NCBI GenBank assembly: GCA_027624855.1
Contig: JAQBTQ010000003.1
Span: 97,899-161,898, forward strand
DNA: 64,000 nucleotides
Direction: 5' to 3'
Source: Bacteroidota bacterium
Lineage (GTDB): Bacteria; Bacteroidota; Bacteroidia; Flavobacteriales_D; Sanyastnellaceae
The translations under genes and the position numbers were made by a program. Positions 33,449 to 42,611 of this stretch are shown here, in pieces. The stretch's first letter is position 1. Each line of letters begins with the position of its first letter. Below the pieces are notes generated by a model, which saw only the letters and a list, made by a program, of their open reading frames with translations, searched no databases and was not told the DNA's origin.

Positions 33449-36118
33449 ATGCTCCACGAGAATTTCTATAAATCTATGAAGAAGCTTCCCAACCATTTGG
33501 TGAACAAAATCGGTCCATGGAAACTCGTTCGCTTATCGAGTGAAGGGATTGCCTTGTTCATTATTTTGGCTTGCGCTGCATTTGGTTCGAGCGAGTCGCT
33601 CGGTCAACAAGCGCTTTCAATTCCGGGGAAAATCCAGCTGCAAGAGTGGAACAGTAAAAAGCTGACCCTCGAAGATACCAAGGACGGTTTAAAAGATGCG
33701 AATTTGTTGGTTTATCAGGATGATGTGCCGTTCGACGCGGTTCAAACCGACTCGCGCGGTGAATTTGTCCTGAATCTCCCCTTAGGGCACAGGTACCTTC
33801 TTATCCTTGAAGAGTCGGGTTTTTGCAATAAAAAAATCGAGGTCGATGTGTCGAATGTTCAATCGACTACAGTGAACATTCCGGTCCTGTCGATGGGCGT
33901 ATTTGAGCTGCCAGCTGGATTTAACCAAGGCATATTTGATGAGCCCGCTGGAGAGGTGAGTTGGGTGGATAATGGAGGATTCGTTACGACCAAACCTGAA
34001 GAAATTTCTAGGCTGAATAATCGGGTGAATGCAGAATACCAAAGGGTTTACAGTTTGGAGGAGCAGTTTCAAGATTTGATGGACGAAGGAGAATCTGCAA
34101 TGAAAGATGACGAATGGCGGGTAGCCATCAATTTGTTTGAATCGGCTTTGGAATTGAAGCCAGGTGATGCGGAGGCTCTAGCGCTTCGAGCGGAATCTGA
34201 AGAAGAATTGAATCGGGATTACGCTAAGCTGGTTACAAGAGGAGATGAGCAATACGAGGAAAAGGATTGGGAAGACGCCATCGATGCTTACGATCGTGCA
34301 TTGAACTTGAAACCGAACGAGGAATATCCAATCGATCGAAAAAAGCTCGTTGCTCAAGAAATGGATTATGAAGAACGGTTAGAAAGTGCAGAGGATTTGC
34401 TTGATGATGATTTGGTCGATGCTGCTAGAAGAGAATTCTCCGCTGCTGGAAAAATCTTTCCTGATCGAAATGAATGGAAGGATGGCATTGCTCGATGCGA
34501 CAATTTGCCATCAGAAGACCCGCCGCCTTCGACTGAATCCAAAAAGTCCAACAAAGATGAGGCTATGAAAACTGAAAAGCCTCAAGACGTGCTTTCAGAT
34601 GAACCTCCCGCATCGGCCAATGACGAAAAAGCCCACGATGACCCCATCAGAAAGGAATACGACGCAGTTGTTCGCACGGCGGATCAGCTGCTCGGCAAAC
34701 GGGATTTTGATGCTGCGATTGAGCAATACGAGAAGGCCCTTGAATTGCTTCCGGAAGAAGAGTATCCTCGGCGTAAAATAAGTCAAGCTGAAGCACAACG
34801 AAATGCAAATGATGTTCAAGGTGAGTATGACGCTGTCATAGCCAAAGGAGATGATGCATTTCATGCGAAGAATTGGAGTGAGGCACGGCGCTATTACGAG
34901 CAGGCCCTGACCATAAAACCCGGGGATGGCCATGCCACCAGCGGAATCAAAATGGTTGAACGTTGGGAGGCAATGGGGACGGTTTCTACATCAACTCCAT
35001 CAGGTGGATTAACTCAAGAATACATCGACCAGCTCAGAGCTCAGCTGCAATTTGAAATTGAGCAGGCCAATGATGAATGGGAGCGAATGGAACGTCAGCG
35101 TATGGACCGTTTTTTGGCTGATGAAGAGGCGAGAATTGCACGCGAAAAACAGGAAAAGGAACAGCAAGAAGACTGGAATCGCCAACGAGCAGACGCCGTG
35201 AGAAAAGCGGAATCCATGAACGCGAAAGATGATGTTCAAGAGTACTATGAAGGGTCGTTTGAGACATACGTCAATCAAATGTTAGAGGAGCAGAGACGCG
35301 TGGCAACGGCCCAAAAAGAGACAATGGATTCTTCGAGAAGGAAGGCCGATGCTGTTGCAAATGAGCGAATGCAAGAGCTGGATGAAACGATTCAAGACGG
35401 AAAAACCCGTTCGAATAATTGGAAAAATTGGGTTCAAGGAGAAATCCAACAAAGACAAAGGGCCGAGGATCAAAGAATAGCGATGAATTCAAGGGCTCTG
35501 AATCGGATTCAAGCATATGCCGAAAATGAGTTGAATAATTTGGATCCTTCCAAGTCTTTGCAAAACCAAATTGCTCTTGAAATCCAATATTTTGTGGAGC
35601 AAGAACTAAAGCAAGCGGAAATTTTCTCTGAATCAAGTTCACAATATGGACAACTTGTCCAGCGACAGGTGGAATTTCAAATGCAACAAGATCAGATTCA
35701 AGCAGATCAAGAAGCCATCCAAACAAATTACAGAAATGACCAGCTCCGATTGCAAATAGAAGAGGAGCTTATCGCTCGAAATAGGGCGAGCTTTGAGTCT
35801 GAAAGATGGTCCAACGGAAAAAACCCTGCCCTTGAGGAAATGGTGCAAGAAGAGTTGAGTAATCAGTCCCTTCTTGATTCAAAAAACACGTCATTCAATT
35901 CCCAGAGTGAAAGAACAATAGTGCAAGGTGAGCCGGAATCAATTACCATATCCAATGGTGCAATTACGAAGTGGACATTGAGTATCAACGGAACGTCGGT
36001 CATTTACACCAAGGTTGTGACCACGTTTGGGACTTCATACTTCTTGAATGACCGAGCCATAACAGAAAAAACATGGTTCATCGATCGTTGCCTTTATGGC
36101 TTCGATGGATGCGAATAG
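33449..36118 (+). CDS. Large TPR/coiled-coil envelope protein
   Basis: An 889-residue protein: an N-terminal hydrophobic signal or anchor (ALFIILACAAFG), a carboxypeptidase-regulatory-like beta domain (about 58-150), at least four TPR-like units (about 205-300 and 405-500: WRVAINLFESALELKPGD, WEDAIDAYDRALNLKPNE, FDAAIEQYEKALELLPEE, WSEARRYYEQALTIKPGD), then a very charged, Gln/Glu-rich coiled coil (about 510-800). The final 60 residues (WTLSINGTSVIYTKVV...GTSYFLNDRAITEKTW) look like a small C-terminal module seen at the end of comparable Bacteroidota proteins. Its last 23 bases overlap the following TonB-like gene, so the two are coupled. Function unknown. Met10 (33476) is an alternative start. 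Confidence 0.75.
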   Translation: MLHENFYKSMKKLPNHLVNKIGPWKLVRLSSEGIALFIILACAAFGSSESLGQQALSIPGKIQLQEWNSKKLTLEDTKDGLKDANLLVYQDDVPFDAVQTDSRGEFVLNLPLGHRYLLILEESGFCNKKIEVDVSNVQSTTVNIPVLSMGVFELPAGFNQGIFDEPAGEVSWVDNGGFVTTKPEEISRLNNRVNAEYQRVYSLEEQFQDLMDEGESAMKDDEWRVAINLFESALELKPGDAEALALRAESEEELNRDYAKLVTRGDEQYEEKDWEDAIDAYDRALNLKPNEEYPIDRKKLVAQEMDYEERLESAEDLLDDDLVDAARREFSAAGKIFPDRNEWKDGIARCDNLPSEDPPPSTESKKSNKDEAMKTEKPQDVLSDEPPASANDEKAHDDPIRKEYDAVVRTADQLLGKRDFDAAIEQYEKALELLPEEEYPRRKISQAEAQRNANDVQGEYDAVIAKGDDAFHAKNWSEARRYYEQALTIKPGDGHATSGIKMVERWEAMGTVSTSTPSGGLTQEYIDQLRAQLQFEIEQANDEWERMERQRMDRFLADEEARIAREKQEKEQQEDWNRQRADAVRKAESMNAKDDVQEYYEGSFETYVNQMLEEQRRVATAQKETMDSSRRKADAVANERMQELDETIQDGKTRSNNWKNWVQGEIQQRQRAEDQRIAMNSRALNRIQAYAENELNNLDPSKSLQNQIALEIQYFVEQELKQAEIFSESSSQYGQLVQRQVEFQMQQDQIQADQEAIQTNYRNDQLRLQIEEELIARNRASFESERWSNGKNPALEEMVQEELSNQSLLDSKNTSFNSQSERTIVQGEPESITISNGAITKWTLSINGTSVIYTKVVTTFGTSYFLNDRAITEKTWFIDRCLYGFDGCE

Positions 36119-36866
36119 TGCAAACGAACCTCCAAGGATTTTGGAAACAAAGGAATCATCAGTTTGGTGGGGCATAGCTATCTCGTTGGGAATCCATGCG
36201 GTGATCCTTTTCGCAATGTCGAAACAGCCTTTGATATTTGACGATTCAAGTGTCGGGCCATTTGTGGAGGTGGAATTTTCTGTAAACCATTTAGAGGAGC
36301 AGGACGTAAAGACACTTGAAGAATCGCTGAGAGAACGTTTGGACCAGCGCGTGGCAAATTTGATTTCCAATGATGAGGCAAAGGCGACAGATGAGAGAAT
36401 GTCAAGTTCCGTTGCCTCGAAGCAAATGCAAAGGCAAGTCGAAGAAGAATTGAGGGACTTGGAGCGGGCTGAATTTGAGAAAGCTCAACAGGTTTCCAAG
36501 GATTTCGGCCGAAATGATATCCCTGATGACGGCCAAAACAACGCTGTCAATACGATGTCAGAATGGCAAAACCGATACAATGGGCGCGTTTTGGTATCGT
36601 ACAAAGTTTCGAACAGAAATCACTTGCAGCTGCCGGTACCGGGTTACAAGTGCCAAGTGGCTGGAGTGGTCAAAGTTGAAGTTGAATTAGGAAAAGATGG
36701 GAGGGTAGAGCATGCCAAGATTTTGGAATCGAATGTGAAAGGGTCTGCTGCAGCTCAAGGATGCCTGGAGGAAGAAGCCATCCAAAGTGCGAGATCTACG
36801 ATATTTACGCTGGCTGATAATGGTGCCAACATTGGCCAAATCATTTATGAATTCATTGCTCAATAG
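36096..36866 (+). CDS. TonB-like protein with one N-terminal membrane span
   Basis: A 256-residue protein with a cytoplasmic N-terminus, one span (WWGIAISLGIHAVILFAM, about 24-41), a charged helical periplasmic region with many Glu, Arg and Gln (about 60-150), and a C-terminal TonB-like domain VAGVVKVEVELGKDGRVEHAKILESNVKG followed by CLEEEAIQSARSTIF. The SLGIHAVILFAM span with its histidine resembles the TonB anchor. It overlaps the coiled-coil gene in front, suggesting one envelope-spanning complex. It has no proline-rich spacer, unlike classical TonB. Confidence 0.75.
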   Translation: MASMDANSANEPPRILETKESSVWWGIAISLGIHAVILFAMSKQPLIFDDSSVGPFVEVEFSVNHLEEQDVKTLEESLRERLDQRVANLISNDEAKATDERMSSSVASKQMQRQVEEELRDLERAEFEKAQQVSKDFGRNDIPDDGQNNAVNTMSEWQNRYNGRVLVSYKVSNRNHLQLPVPGYKCQVAGVVKVEVELGKDGRVEHAKILESNVKGSAAAQGCLEEEAIQSARSTIFTLADNGANIGQIIYEFIAQ

Positions 36867-36944
36867 CTGGTTGAAAACTCCCTAGATCTGGGTTCTCTTT
36901 AACGGCAGATAGCCTGTAATTTCACATAATTCAGGATATTTTTC

Positions 36945-38204
36945 ATGGCTACTGAGAATATGGGTCAATCTGGCATTTCGGTTGGAGTGCTTCGGGAAGG
37001 AAAAATCCCACCAGATCAGCGTGTTCCGCTGACCCCAGATCAGTGTGTCTTGCTAATGAACGAATATCCCAATTTGGAAATTGCGGTACAAAGCAGTTCA
37101 GTAAGAAGGATACGCGATGAAGAATATCGGTCCGCGGGCATCATGGTTGTGGATGATGTTTCCTATTGTGACATCTTGATCGGAGTGAAAGAGGTAAACA
37201 TTCCAGACCTAATCGATAAGAAAACGTATTTGTTTTTTAGTCATACTCACAAATTGCAACCATACAATGCCAAGTTGCTGGCAGCAATTTTGAAGAAGAG
37301 AATTCGGCTCATTGACTATGAGCTTCTCAAGCGGCCGAGTGGGCGCCGGGTGATTGGCTTTGGTCGATGGGCAGGATTGGTTGGTGCGTACAATGGAATA
37401 AGGGCTTATGGATTGCGTAATAAGTCGTTTGTTTTACCAAAGGCCATCGAATGCCGTGATTTGTCTGACATGCTGCGTTCGCTTAAGTCCGTCAGCCTGC
37501 CATCAGACTTCAAAATTGTATTAACGGGATACGGTCGGGTAGGAATGGGAGCTTGTGAAGTGCTGGAATCGATGAAGCTTCGCTCAGTTCACCCTGATGA
37601 TTTCCTGCGAATGTCCTTTCCCGAGCCCGTCTTTACTCACCTCAATGTCGAAGATTACAATGCTCGCAAGGACGGAGGGACTTTTGAAATGGAGGAGTTC
37701 ATTTCTGACCCTACCGAGTTTATAAGCACGTTTCCACGGTTTGCAGCAGTGGCGGACTTATTCATTGCTGGCCACTTTTGGGCCGAAGGATCCCCGTTTT
37801 TGTTTACGCGGAATGATGTCAAATCGGATCATTGGAAGACGAAAGTCATTGCGGACATTTCATGCGACATTGATGGCCCAGTGGCTACCACGATTCGATC
37901 GTCAACAATTGAATCTCCATTGTATGGATACAATCCTCAATCTGAATCGGAATGTGCGTTTGATGATGCCGCGGGAATCACGGTCATGGCGGTGGATAAT
38001 TTACCATGTGAACTGCCAAGAGATGCGTCTGAAGGGTTCGGCAAGGAATTGATGGAGCATGTGTTTCCACTGCTCATAGAAGGTGACGGCGATGGAATTC
38101 TTCAGGGGGCTACTCAAACCAATTTTGATGGAGCACTTAATCCCCAGTATGCCTACCTCAGTTCCTATGCAGCTGATGGGGCGAACCAACTCGATCCGGA
38201 TTGA
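36945..38204 (+). CDS. Saccharopine/alanine dehydrogenase-like NAD-dependent enzyme
   Basis: A 419-residue protein with the alanine dehydrogenase/transhydrogenase N-terminal fold (ISVGVLREGKIPPDQRVPLTPDQ) and the HTHKLQPYNAKLL segment. The NAD-binding half has FKIVLTGYGRVGMGACEVLE. VIADISCDIDGP, which matches the D-x-x-C-D of lysine-forming saccharopine dehydrogenases, and ITVMAVDNLPCELPRDAS are also present. Such proteins oxidise saccharopine to lysine and 2-oxoglutarate in yeast; in Bacteroidota the family is common but poorly tested, so the substrate is uncertain. Confidence 0.8.
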   Translation: MATENMGQSGISVGVLREGKIPPDQRVPLTPDQCVLLMNEYPNLEIAVQSSSVRRIRDEEYRSAGIMVVDDVSYCDILIGVKEVNIPDLIDKKTYLFFSHTHKLQPYNAKLLAAILKKRIRLIDYELLKRPSGRRVIGFGRWAGLVGAYNGIRAYGLRNKSFVLPKAIECRDLSDMLRSLKSVSLPSDFKIVLTGYGRVGMGACEVLESMKLRSVHPDDFLRMSFPEPVFTHLNVEDYNARKDGGTFEMEEFISDPTEFISTFPRFAAVADLFIAGHFWAEGSPFLFTRNDVKSDHWKTKVIADISCDIDGPVATTIRSSTIESPLYGYNPQSESECAFDDAAGITVMAVDNLPCELPRDASEGFGKELMEHVFPLLIEGDGDGILQGATQTNFDGALNPQYAYLSSYAADGANQLDPD

Positions 38205-38225
38205 GTCGAAGATCGGGTAGGATGA

Positions 38226-39353
38226 TCAGTTTCCTACGCGATACTTGCGTTTGATGCGCTGGCCGTTCCAGTAATTTGATCGAGTGCCAAATCGTCCAAT
38301 GCGCATTTCTCCTTGATTTCTTATGATTTCGTCACAACCCGGGCAGAATGCTTTTCTTCGATCATTGGTACGGCCGTATCCAATAAAAGTGATTTCATGC
38401 GCCCCGCCTGTCCGAGGAGTCAATTGAGACGCCGTCAAATCATAGCTGTAGCCGAACTTCCAGCCTTCGGTTTCGAAACCGAAATATGCCATAAAGGCAT
38501 CACGGTAAGTGGTTCCAGCAATTCCTCGGTACCAAAATCCAGATGAAAAAATGAATTTTGAACTTCGAGTGCTCGGTTGTTCGACATCAAAGTTGGCACC
38601 AAGAACAAAATGGTTCTGTATTCCTTGATTATGAAACAAAGCCATGGGACGTAAATTGGATTGCATCCTTGGCTTGTCCTTGATGCTGATGGTTCCAGCA
38701 ACATGTCCTGTGAATTTAATCGGTATGATGCTGGTGCTTGTTCCCCCGGCAACACTTTCATTGGGCTGATTTAAGTGGCTGGCAGCAACACCAAATGTCC
38801 ATTTATCTGAATAGACAATTCCGCCTGCCTTGAAATCTGCCCCACTCACTTGTCCAGCACGGTAAATATCCTGCGTAGCGAAAATAAAACCTTGGCCGGG
38901 GTCAATCATGTCCCGAAAACTCAGTTTATTCCAATCCAAGTGACGTTGAAAAAAGCCAGCATCCAATGCCAAGTTCATCCTCCATTTCTGAGATACTTCG
39001 GTTCGATAACTATAGGCTATGCCGAAATAGGTCGAAGTTAAGGTGCCTCTTGCAGCATCGTCCGTCATCGCTCGGAATGCCAACCCTCCTTGCATGCCCC
39101 GCACATAGCCGTCAACTGTAACACCACTTGTCACGTACTGACCACTCATTGATGGCCATTGATTGCGATGTGAAAGGATTAATCGTGGAGCTTTGTAAGG
39201 TTGTTCTTGCAGCCCGTATGCTCCGGCAAAAGCTGGGTTTAAGTGAATCGGATTGTTGAAGAACTGAGTGAATTCGGGATCTTGACCGAAGCCCACAAGG
39301 TTCATCAACCCCACAAAGAAAAAAACAAGGTAGAAAGGTGTAAAGCGCTTCAC
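38226..39353 (-). CDS. PorP/SprF family type IX secretion outer-membrane protein (first copy)
   Basis: A 375-residue outer-membrane barrel of the PorP/SprF family. A signal peptide (TPFYLVFFFVGLMNLVGFGQ) is followed by the family's signature DPEFTQFFNNPIHLNPAFAGA and LSHRNQWPSMSG. Later strands include GGLAFRAMTDDAARGTL, YFGIAYSYRTE and FGVAASHLNQPNES. These proteins act with the type IX machinery in exporting cargos with type B C-terminal domains. GTG 39353 is chosen because it starts the signal peptide and a TACTTTTG box lies 20 bases upstream; the longer frame from ATG 39401 puts 16 non-signal residues in front. The C-terminus has an unusual CPGCD and basic tail. Confidence 0.87.
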   Translation of the reverse strand: MKRFTPFYLVFFFVGLMNLVGFGQDPEFTQFFNNPIHLNPAFAGAYGLQEQPYKAPRLILSHRNQWPSMSGQYVTSGVTVDGYVRGMQGGLAFRAMTDDAARGTLTSTYFGIAYSYRTEVSQKWRMNLALDAGFFQRHLDWNKLSFRDMIDPGQGFIFATQDIYRAGQVSGADFKAGGIVYSDKWTFGVAASHLNQPNESVAGGTSTSIIPIKFTGHVAGTISIKDKPRMQSNLRPMALFHNQGIQNHFVLGANFDVEQPSTRSSKFIFSSGFWYRGIAGTTYRDAFMAYFGFETEGWKFGYSYDLTASQLTPRTGGAHEITFIGYGRTNDRRKAFCPGCDEIIRNQGEMRIGRFGTRSNYWNGQRIKRKYRVGN

Positions 39354-39373
39354 TTTGGTAGTTCCGTTCTCGT

Positions 39374-39381
39374 CAAAAGTA
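39374..39381 (-). promoter_or_regulatory. -7 box (TACTTTTG) for the first PorP/SprF gene
   Basis: TACTTTTG on the minus strand matches TAnnTTTG and predicts a transcript start about 13 bases ahead of GTG 39353. It supports the shorter start. A -33 box is not obvious. Confidence 0.45.
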
Positions 39382-39405
39382 GGGAAGAATACTTTCAACA
39401 TTTTG

Positions 39406-39440
39406 TTTTTGAAAAAGAATATTCAATAGCCTTATATTCG
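39406..39440 (+). promoter_or_regulatory. Promoter of the T9SS cargo/PorP/PorE/adhesin run (TTTTTG-N21-TATATTCG)
   Basis: TTTTTG at 39406-39411 and TATATTCG at 39433-39440 are 21 bases apart, close to the Bacteroidota consensus with one base off in the -7 box. The predicted start is near 39447, 9 bases before ATG 39456. All four downstream genes overlap, so this promoter may drive about 16.4 kb. Confidence 0.6.
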
Positions 39441-39455
39441 ACCAAATTTCAATTG

Positions 39456-42400
39456 ATGCTGAGGCGATTCACTTTGTTTTTGTCATTCTTAATGGTGCTC
39501 GCTGTTTCGGATGCTCAATCCTTGCAGGCAAGTTTTTCTACTTTCCCTCCGTCTTCAAGCGGTACACTAGTGGTTTGCGCAGGAGAAAATGTAGCTTTCA
39601 TCAATACAACAGTTGGAGATGATCCAACGGCAACTTACTCTTGGGATTTTGGAACAGGCGCAACCCCTGCGACCTCGGACTCTGATGGGACAGTTGTGGT
39701 GCAGTATTCGTACTCTGGTGCATTAACAACAGCGTCGTTAACGGTTCAGAATTTAAGTGGCGAAACGTCGACCTTCTCGATTTCTGTCAATGTCTTGGCC
39801 TCCCCGATATCTGAATTATCACTATTGCCGGATGAATTGGATTTTTATGAATCGCTCGAGGACGGGGTATTGACCTTTACCCATTGTAATTCCGATGGAC
39901 CGCAATTATTGTCATTGGATTGCAATGAAGACAATACAGTAAGCCAAACGTTTGGTTGGGGTGATGGATCTCCAGATAGCGATGAGTCAGCGATCATTGA
40001 CGGTGTGATTAGCCATACCTATCCGGTTGGAGATTTTGAGTTGGAACATTACATCCAATATGATAACGGCTGCTCAGAAGTAAGGAATTACAGAATTTTC
40101 AATGGCAGTGCACCGATTGTCACAGTGTCAGGCTCGGGCCAGAACACATGCACCCCATCGCCTTATCAGATTGAAATCATTTCGAACAACGTTCCAATCG
40201 ATTATACCATTAGTTATTCGGATATCTTTGATGTGGAAGATTTCACTACTGCCAATGACACCACATTGCAGCACACCTTTTTTGACAATTCGTGTGGTGA
40301 GGAATACGTCATTTCACCCGTTTTGCCTCCGATTCAGAATGCCTATTCTGCAACACTCATCGCATCAAATCTTTGCTCCGCCAATGGCATTCCAACCGTT
40401 GTGACCATTGGTCCGATTACGGTTTCTTCTGCACCGGAACCCGTCATACTTCCTGTGCCTGCTGGCCCCATATGCCAATCCCAATGGGTTAACCTGACCA
40501 GTGTTGGGCTTCCGGGTGAGACCGTAACCATTAACGGCTGCAATGATACCACATTGACATATTGGAGTATCGAAGAAATATCAGGCTATTTCGTTCAGAC
40601 AGGCGATTTGGGTGCCTCTAACGGCGCAACAGGGATTGATTATGAATTTGGCGAGTGGAGCCCAGGGAGTGAGAACATAACCTTAGGCTTTAACGAACCA
40701 GGTAGTTATCATGTATGGTTGCATACCGGAAATGGTTGTGGGGAGGATTCAACACAATACGTTGTCCAGGTCAATCCATATGGAGATGTTTTGCCTAACT
40801 TGGAATTTACCCAAATATGCAGTGGAGACACGGTGGATCCGATTGTTTGGACGAGTACCATTCCTAATTATTTGATTACGTGGAATGCGGATGTGCCTGG
40901 CGCAGTCTCAGGCATGGAAGTAACGCAGGGAACAGGAATTGGTCCATTGGAATCACCGGATGACTGGATATTGACCAACGAATCCAATCAATCTGCATAC
41001 GTGACTGTCCAGGCCACGGTCAATTGCACCAATACGGAGGGTTCACTTTGGACCATTGAAATTTTCCCCGAAATCAATTTAGAAAAAGGACCATTGGATA
41101 TGCCTGTTTGTTCCGGTGAGGTATGGGATGTTGAAGTCGGGACCAATGTCGATGGGGTGACCTTGTCATGGACACCTGATTCGCCAAGTGGAGTTTCAGG
41201 TGCGACATCCGGGTCAGGGGATTTGCTGGGAGATCTATTGGTCAATTCTACGAACAACGTTCAAACGGTCATCTATACCATAACAACTCCAGATGAAGAT
41301 TGTCCCATGGATCCCGTTGAGTATGAATTAGAGGTTTGGCCTGAGGCTCAATTACCGAATCTGACAGACCTCTCATTTTGTTCAGGAGAGGAAATTCAAT
41401 TGGATGATTATAATATCTCGGTAGCGGGCAAATCTTGGAGCTGGGAAAATTCCAATACCGACATTGGATTGCCAGGCTCAGGCGATGGGATCCTCGATGG
41501 CTTCACCGCAAACGAAAATCAGACCGGTCAAAGCATTTCGTCTGAATTGACCATCATCGCCCAGGTCGCTGATTGTCCTGCGGAGGAGCTGATAATCGAT
41601 TTGACACTTTATCCAGATCCGGAAGCAGAATTTGTGGTTTCACCTGATGGTGGTGTGAATTGTATTACGCAAGAAGGAACCATCGTTACCGAAACGACCG
41701 CTGCGAATCCAACCTTTGATTGGTCGGGCTCCAACCTTTTGACGGCAACAGGAGGCACCGCCACGGTTGGAGCGCCGGGAGATTATCAAGTCGAAATCAC
41801 AGATGGGAATACAGGTTGCTCTGCAACATTTGATGTGGAAGTTTTGGACGCCGTTCCCATAAACATCACAGATGTTGACTTTCAACCCCCGAATTGTGCG
41901 GGTGGAAATGATGGATGGATCGAAATTTCAACCGATGGAGGCAATGACATTCAGTTCAATTGGACTCCGGGTGGAATCGAATTTGACGAAGGGTATGCAG
42001 AAGGATTATCCGCCGGGGTCTACAGCTTGGTTGTCACCAATGGTTCTGCATGTTCGGATGAAGTTGAAGTTGAGTTGATTGATTTTGATCCCCTCGCAAT
42101 TGAATTGGTACAGTTCATTGATTCAGAATGTGGTGAAGCCAACGGAATGTTGGAGGTCGTCGCATCCGGGGGGCAAGGAAACTTTGATTACCATTGGGGT
42201 GTTTTTCAGAATGATGCTTTGTTAGACGGTATTGATGCCGGGCTCTATGAAGTAGAGGCTACAGATGCGGGAGGCTGCACCATCTCAGATACTTATGAAT
42301 TGGATTGTTATCCGCTGACCCCGATTGAGGTCAGCCAGCTGGTGACCCCAAATCAAGACGGTTTCAATGATAATTGGTATGTCGAATACCTCTGGATGTA

Positions 42401-42611
42401 TCCCAATCACAAAGTGCAAATTTTCAATCGCTGGGGAAATTTGGTATACGAAGCAGAGCCGTACAACAATGACTGGGACGGCAGATGGGATCCTGCCTTG
42501 GGCTCTTCAAAGCTGTTGCCAGCTGGCACCTATTATTATTTGATTGATACCCGGAAAAAGTCACAAGCGCCATTCCGCGGATTTATTGAACTTCAACACG
42601 AACAACGATGA
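39456..42611 (+). CDS. PKD-rich secreted protein with T9SS type B C-terminal domain
   Basis: A 1051-residue secreted protein. The signal peptide begins at ATG 39456 (LRRFTLFLSFLMVLAVSDAQS); a longer frame to 39243 covers the promoter and is rejected. The body consists of beta-sandwich modules of about 90-110 residues: an N-terminal PKD domain with TYSWDFGTGATPATS, a second with FGWGDGSPDSDE, then PKD-like/Ig-like units with paired cysteines and, near 800-950, two SprB-like repeats (PPNCAGGNDGWIEISTDGG; DSECGEANGMLEVVASGG). The tail VSQLVTPNQDGFNDNW...FNRWGNLVYEAEPYNNDWDG...LPAGTYYYLID is the type B sorting domain. It is a probable surface adhesin partnered by the PorP/SprF protein overlapping its 3' end. 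Confidence 0.88.
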   Translation: MLRRFTLFLSFLMVLAVSDAQSLQASFSTFPPSSSGTLVVCAGENVAFINTTVGDDPTATYSWDFGTGATPATSDSDGTVVVQYSYSGALTTASLTVQNLSGETSTFSISVNVLASPISELSLLPDELDFYESLEDGVLTFTHCNSDGPQLLSLDCNEDNTVSQTFGWGDGSPDSDESAIIDGVISHTYPVGDFELEHYIQYDNGCSEVRNYRIFNGSAPIVTVSGSGQNTCTPSPYQIEIISNNVPIDYTISYSDIFDVEDFTTANDTTLQHTFFDNSCGEEYVISPVLPPIQNAYSATLIASNLCSANGIPTVVTIGPITVSSAPEPVILPVPAGPICQSQWVNLTSVGLPGETVTINGCNDTTLTYWSIEEISGYFVQTGDLGASNGATGIDYEFGEWSPGSENITLGFNEPGSYHVWLHTGNGCGEDSTQYVVQVNPYGDVLPNLEFTQICSGDTVDPIVWTSTIPNYLITWNADVPGAVSGMEVTQGTGIGPLESPDDWILTNESNQSAYVTVQATVNCTNTEGSLWTIEIFPEINLEKGPLDMPVCSGEVWDVEVGTNVDGVTLSWTPDSPSGVSGATSGSGDLLGDLLVNSTNNVQTVIYTITTPDEDCPMDPVEYELEVWPEAQLPNLTDLSFCSGEEIQLDDYNISVAGKSWSWENSNTDIGLPGSGDGILDGFTANENQTGQSISSELTIIAQVADCPAEELIIDLTLYPDPEAEFVVSPDGGVNCITQEGTIVTETTAANPTFDWSGSNLLTATGGTATVGAPGDYQVEITDGNTGCSATFDVEVLDAVPINITDVDFQPPNCAGGNDGWIEISTDGGNDIQFNWTPGGIEFDEGYAEGLSAGVYSLVVTNGSACSDEVEVELIDFDPLAIELVQFIDSECGEANGMLEVVASGGQGNFDYHWGVFQNDALLDGIDAGLYEVEATDAGGCTISDTYELDCYPLTPIEVSQLVTPNQDGFNDNWYVEYLWMYPNHKVQIFNRWGNLVYEAEPYNNDWDGRWDPALGSSKLLPAGTYYYLIDTRKKSQAPFRGFIELQHEQR

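Noticed and set aside
38189..38206. Palindrome ACTCGATCCGGATTGAGT between convergent genes
   Set aside because: It has almost no loop and no T tract; not convincing as a terminator and likely chance.
39243..39455. 71-codon N-terminal extension of the 1051-aa cargo
   Set aside because: It overlaps the divergent PorP/SprF gene and the promoter at 39406-39440; the signal peptide begins at 39456.
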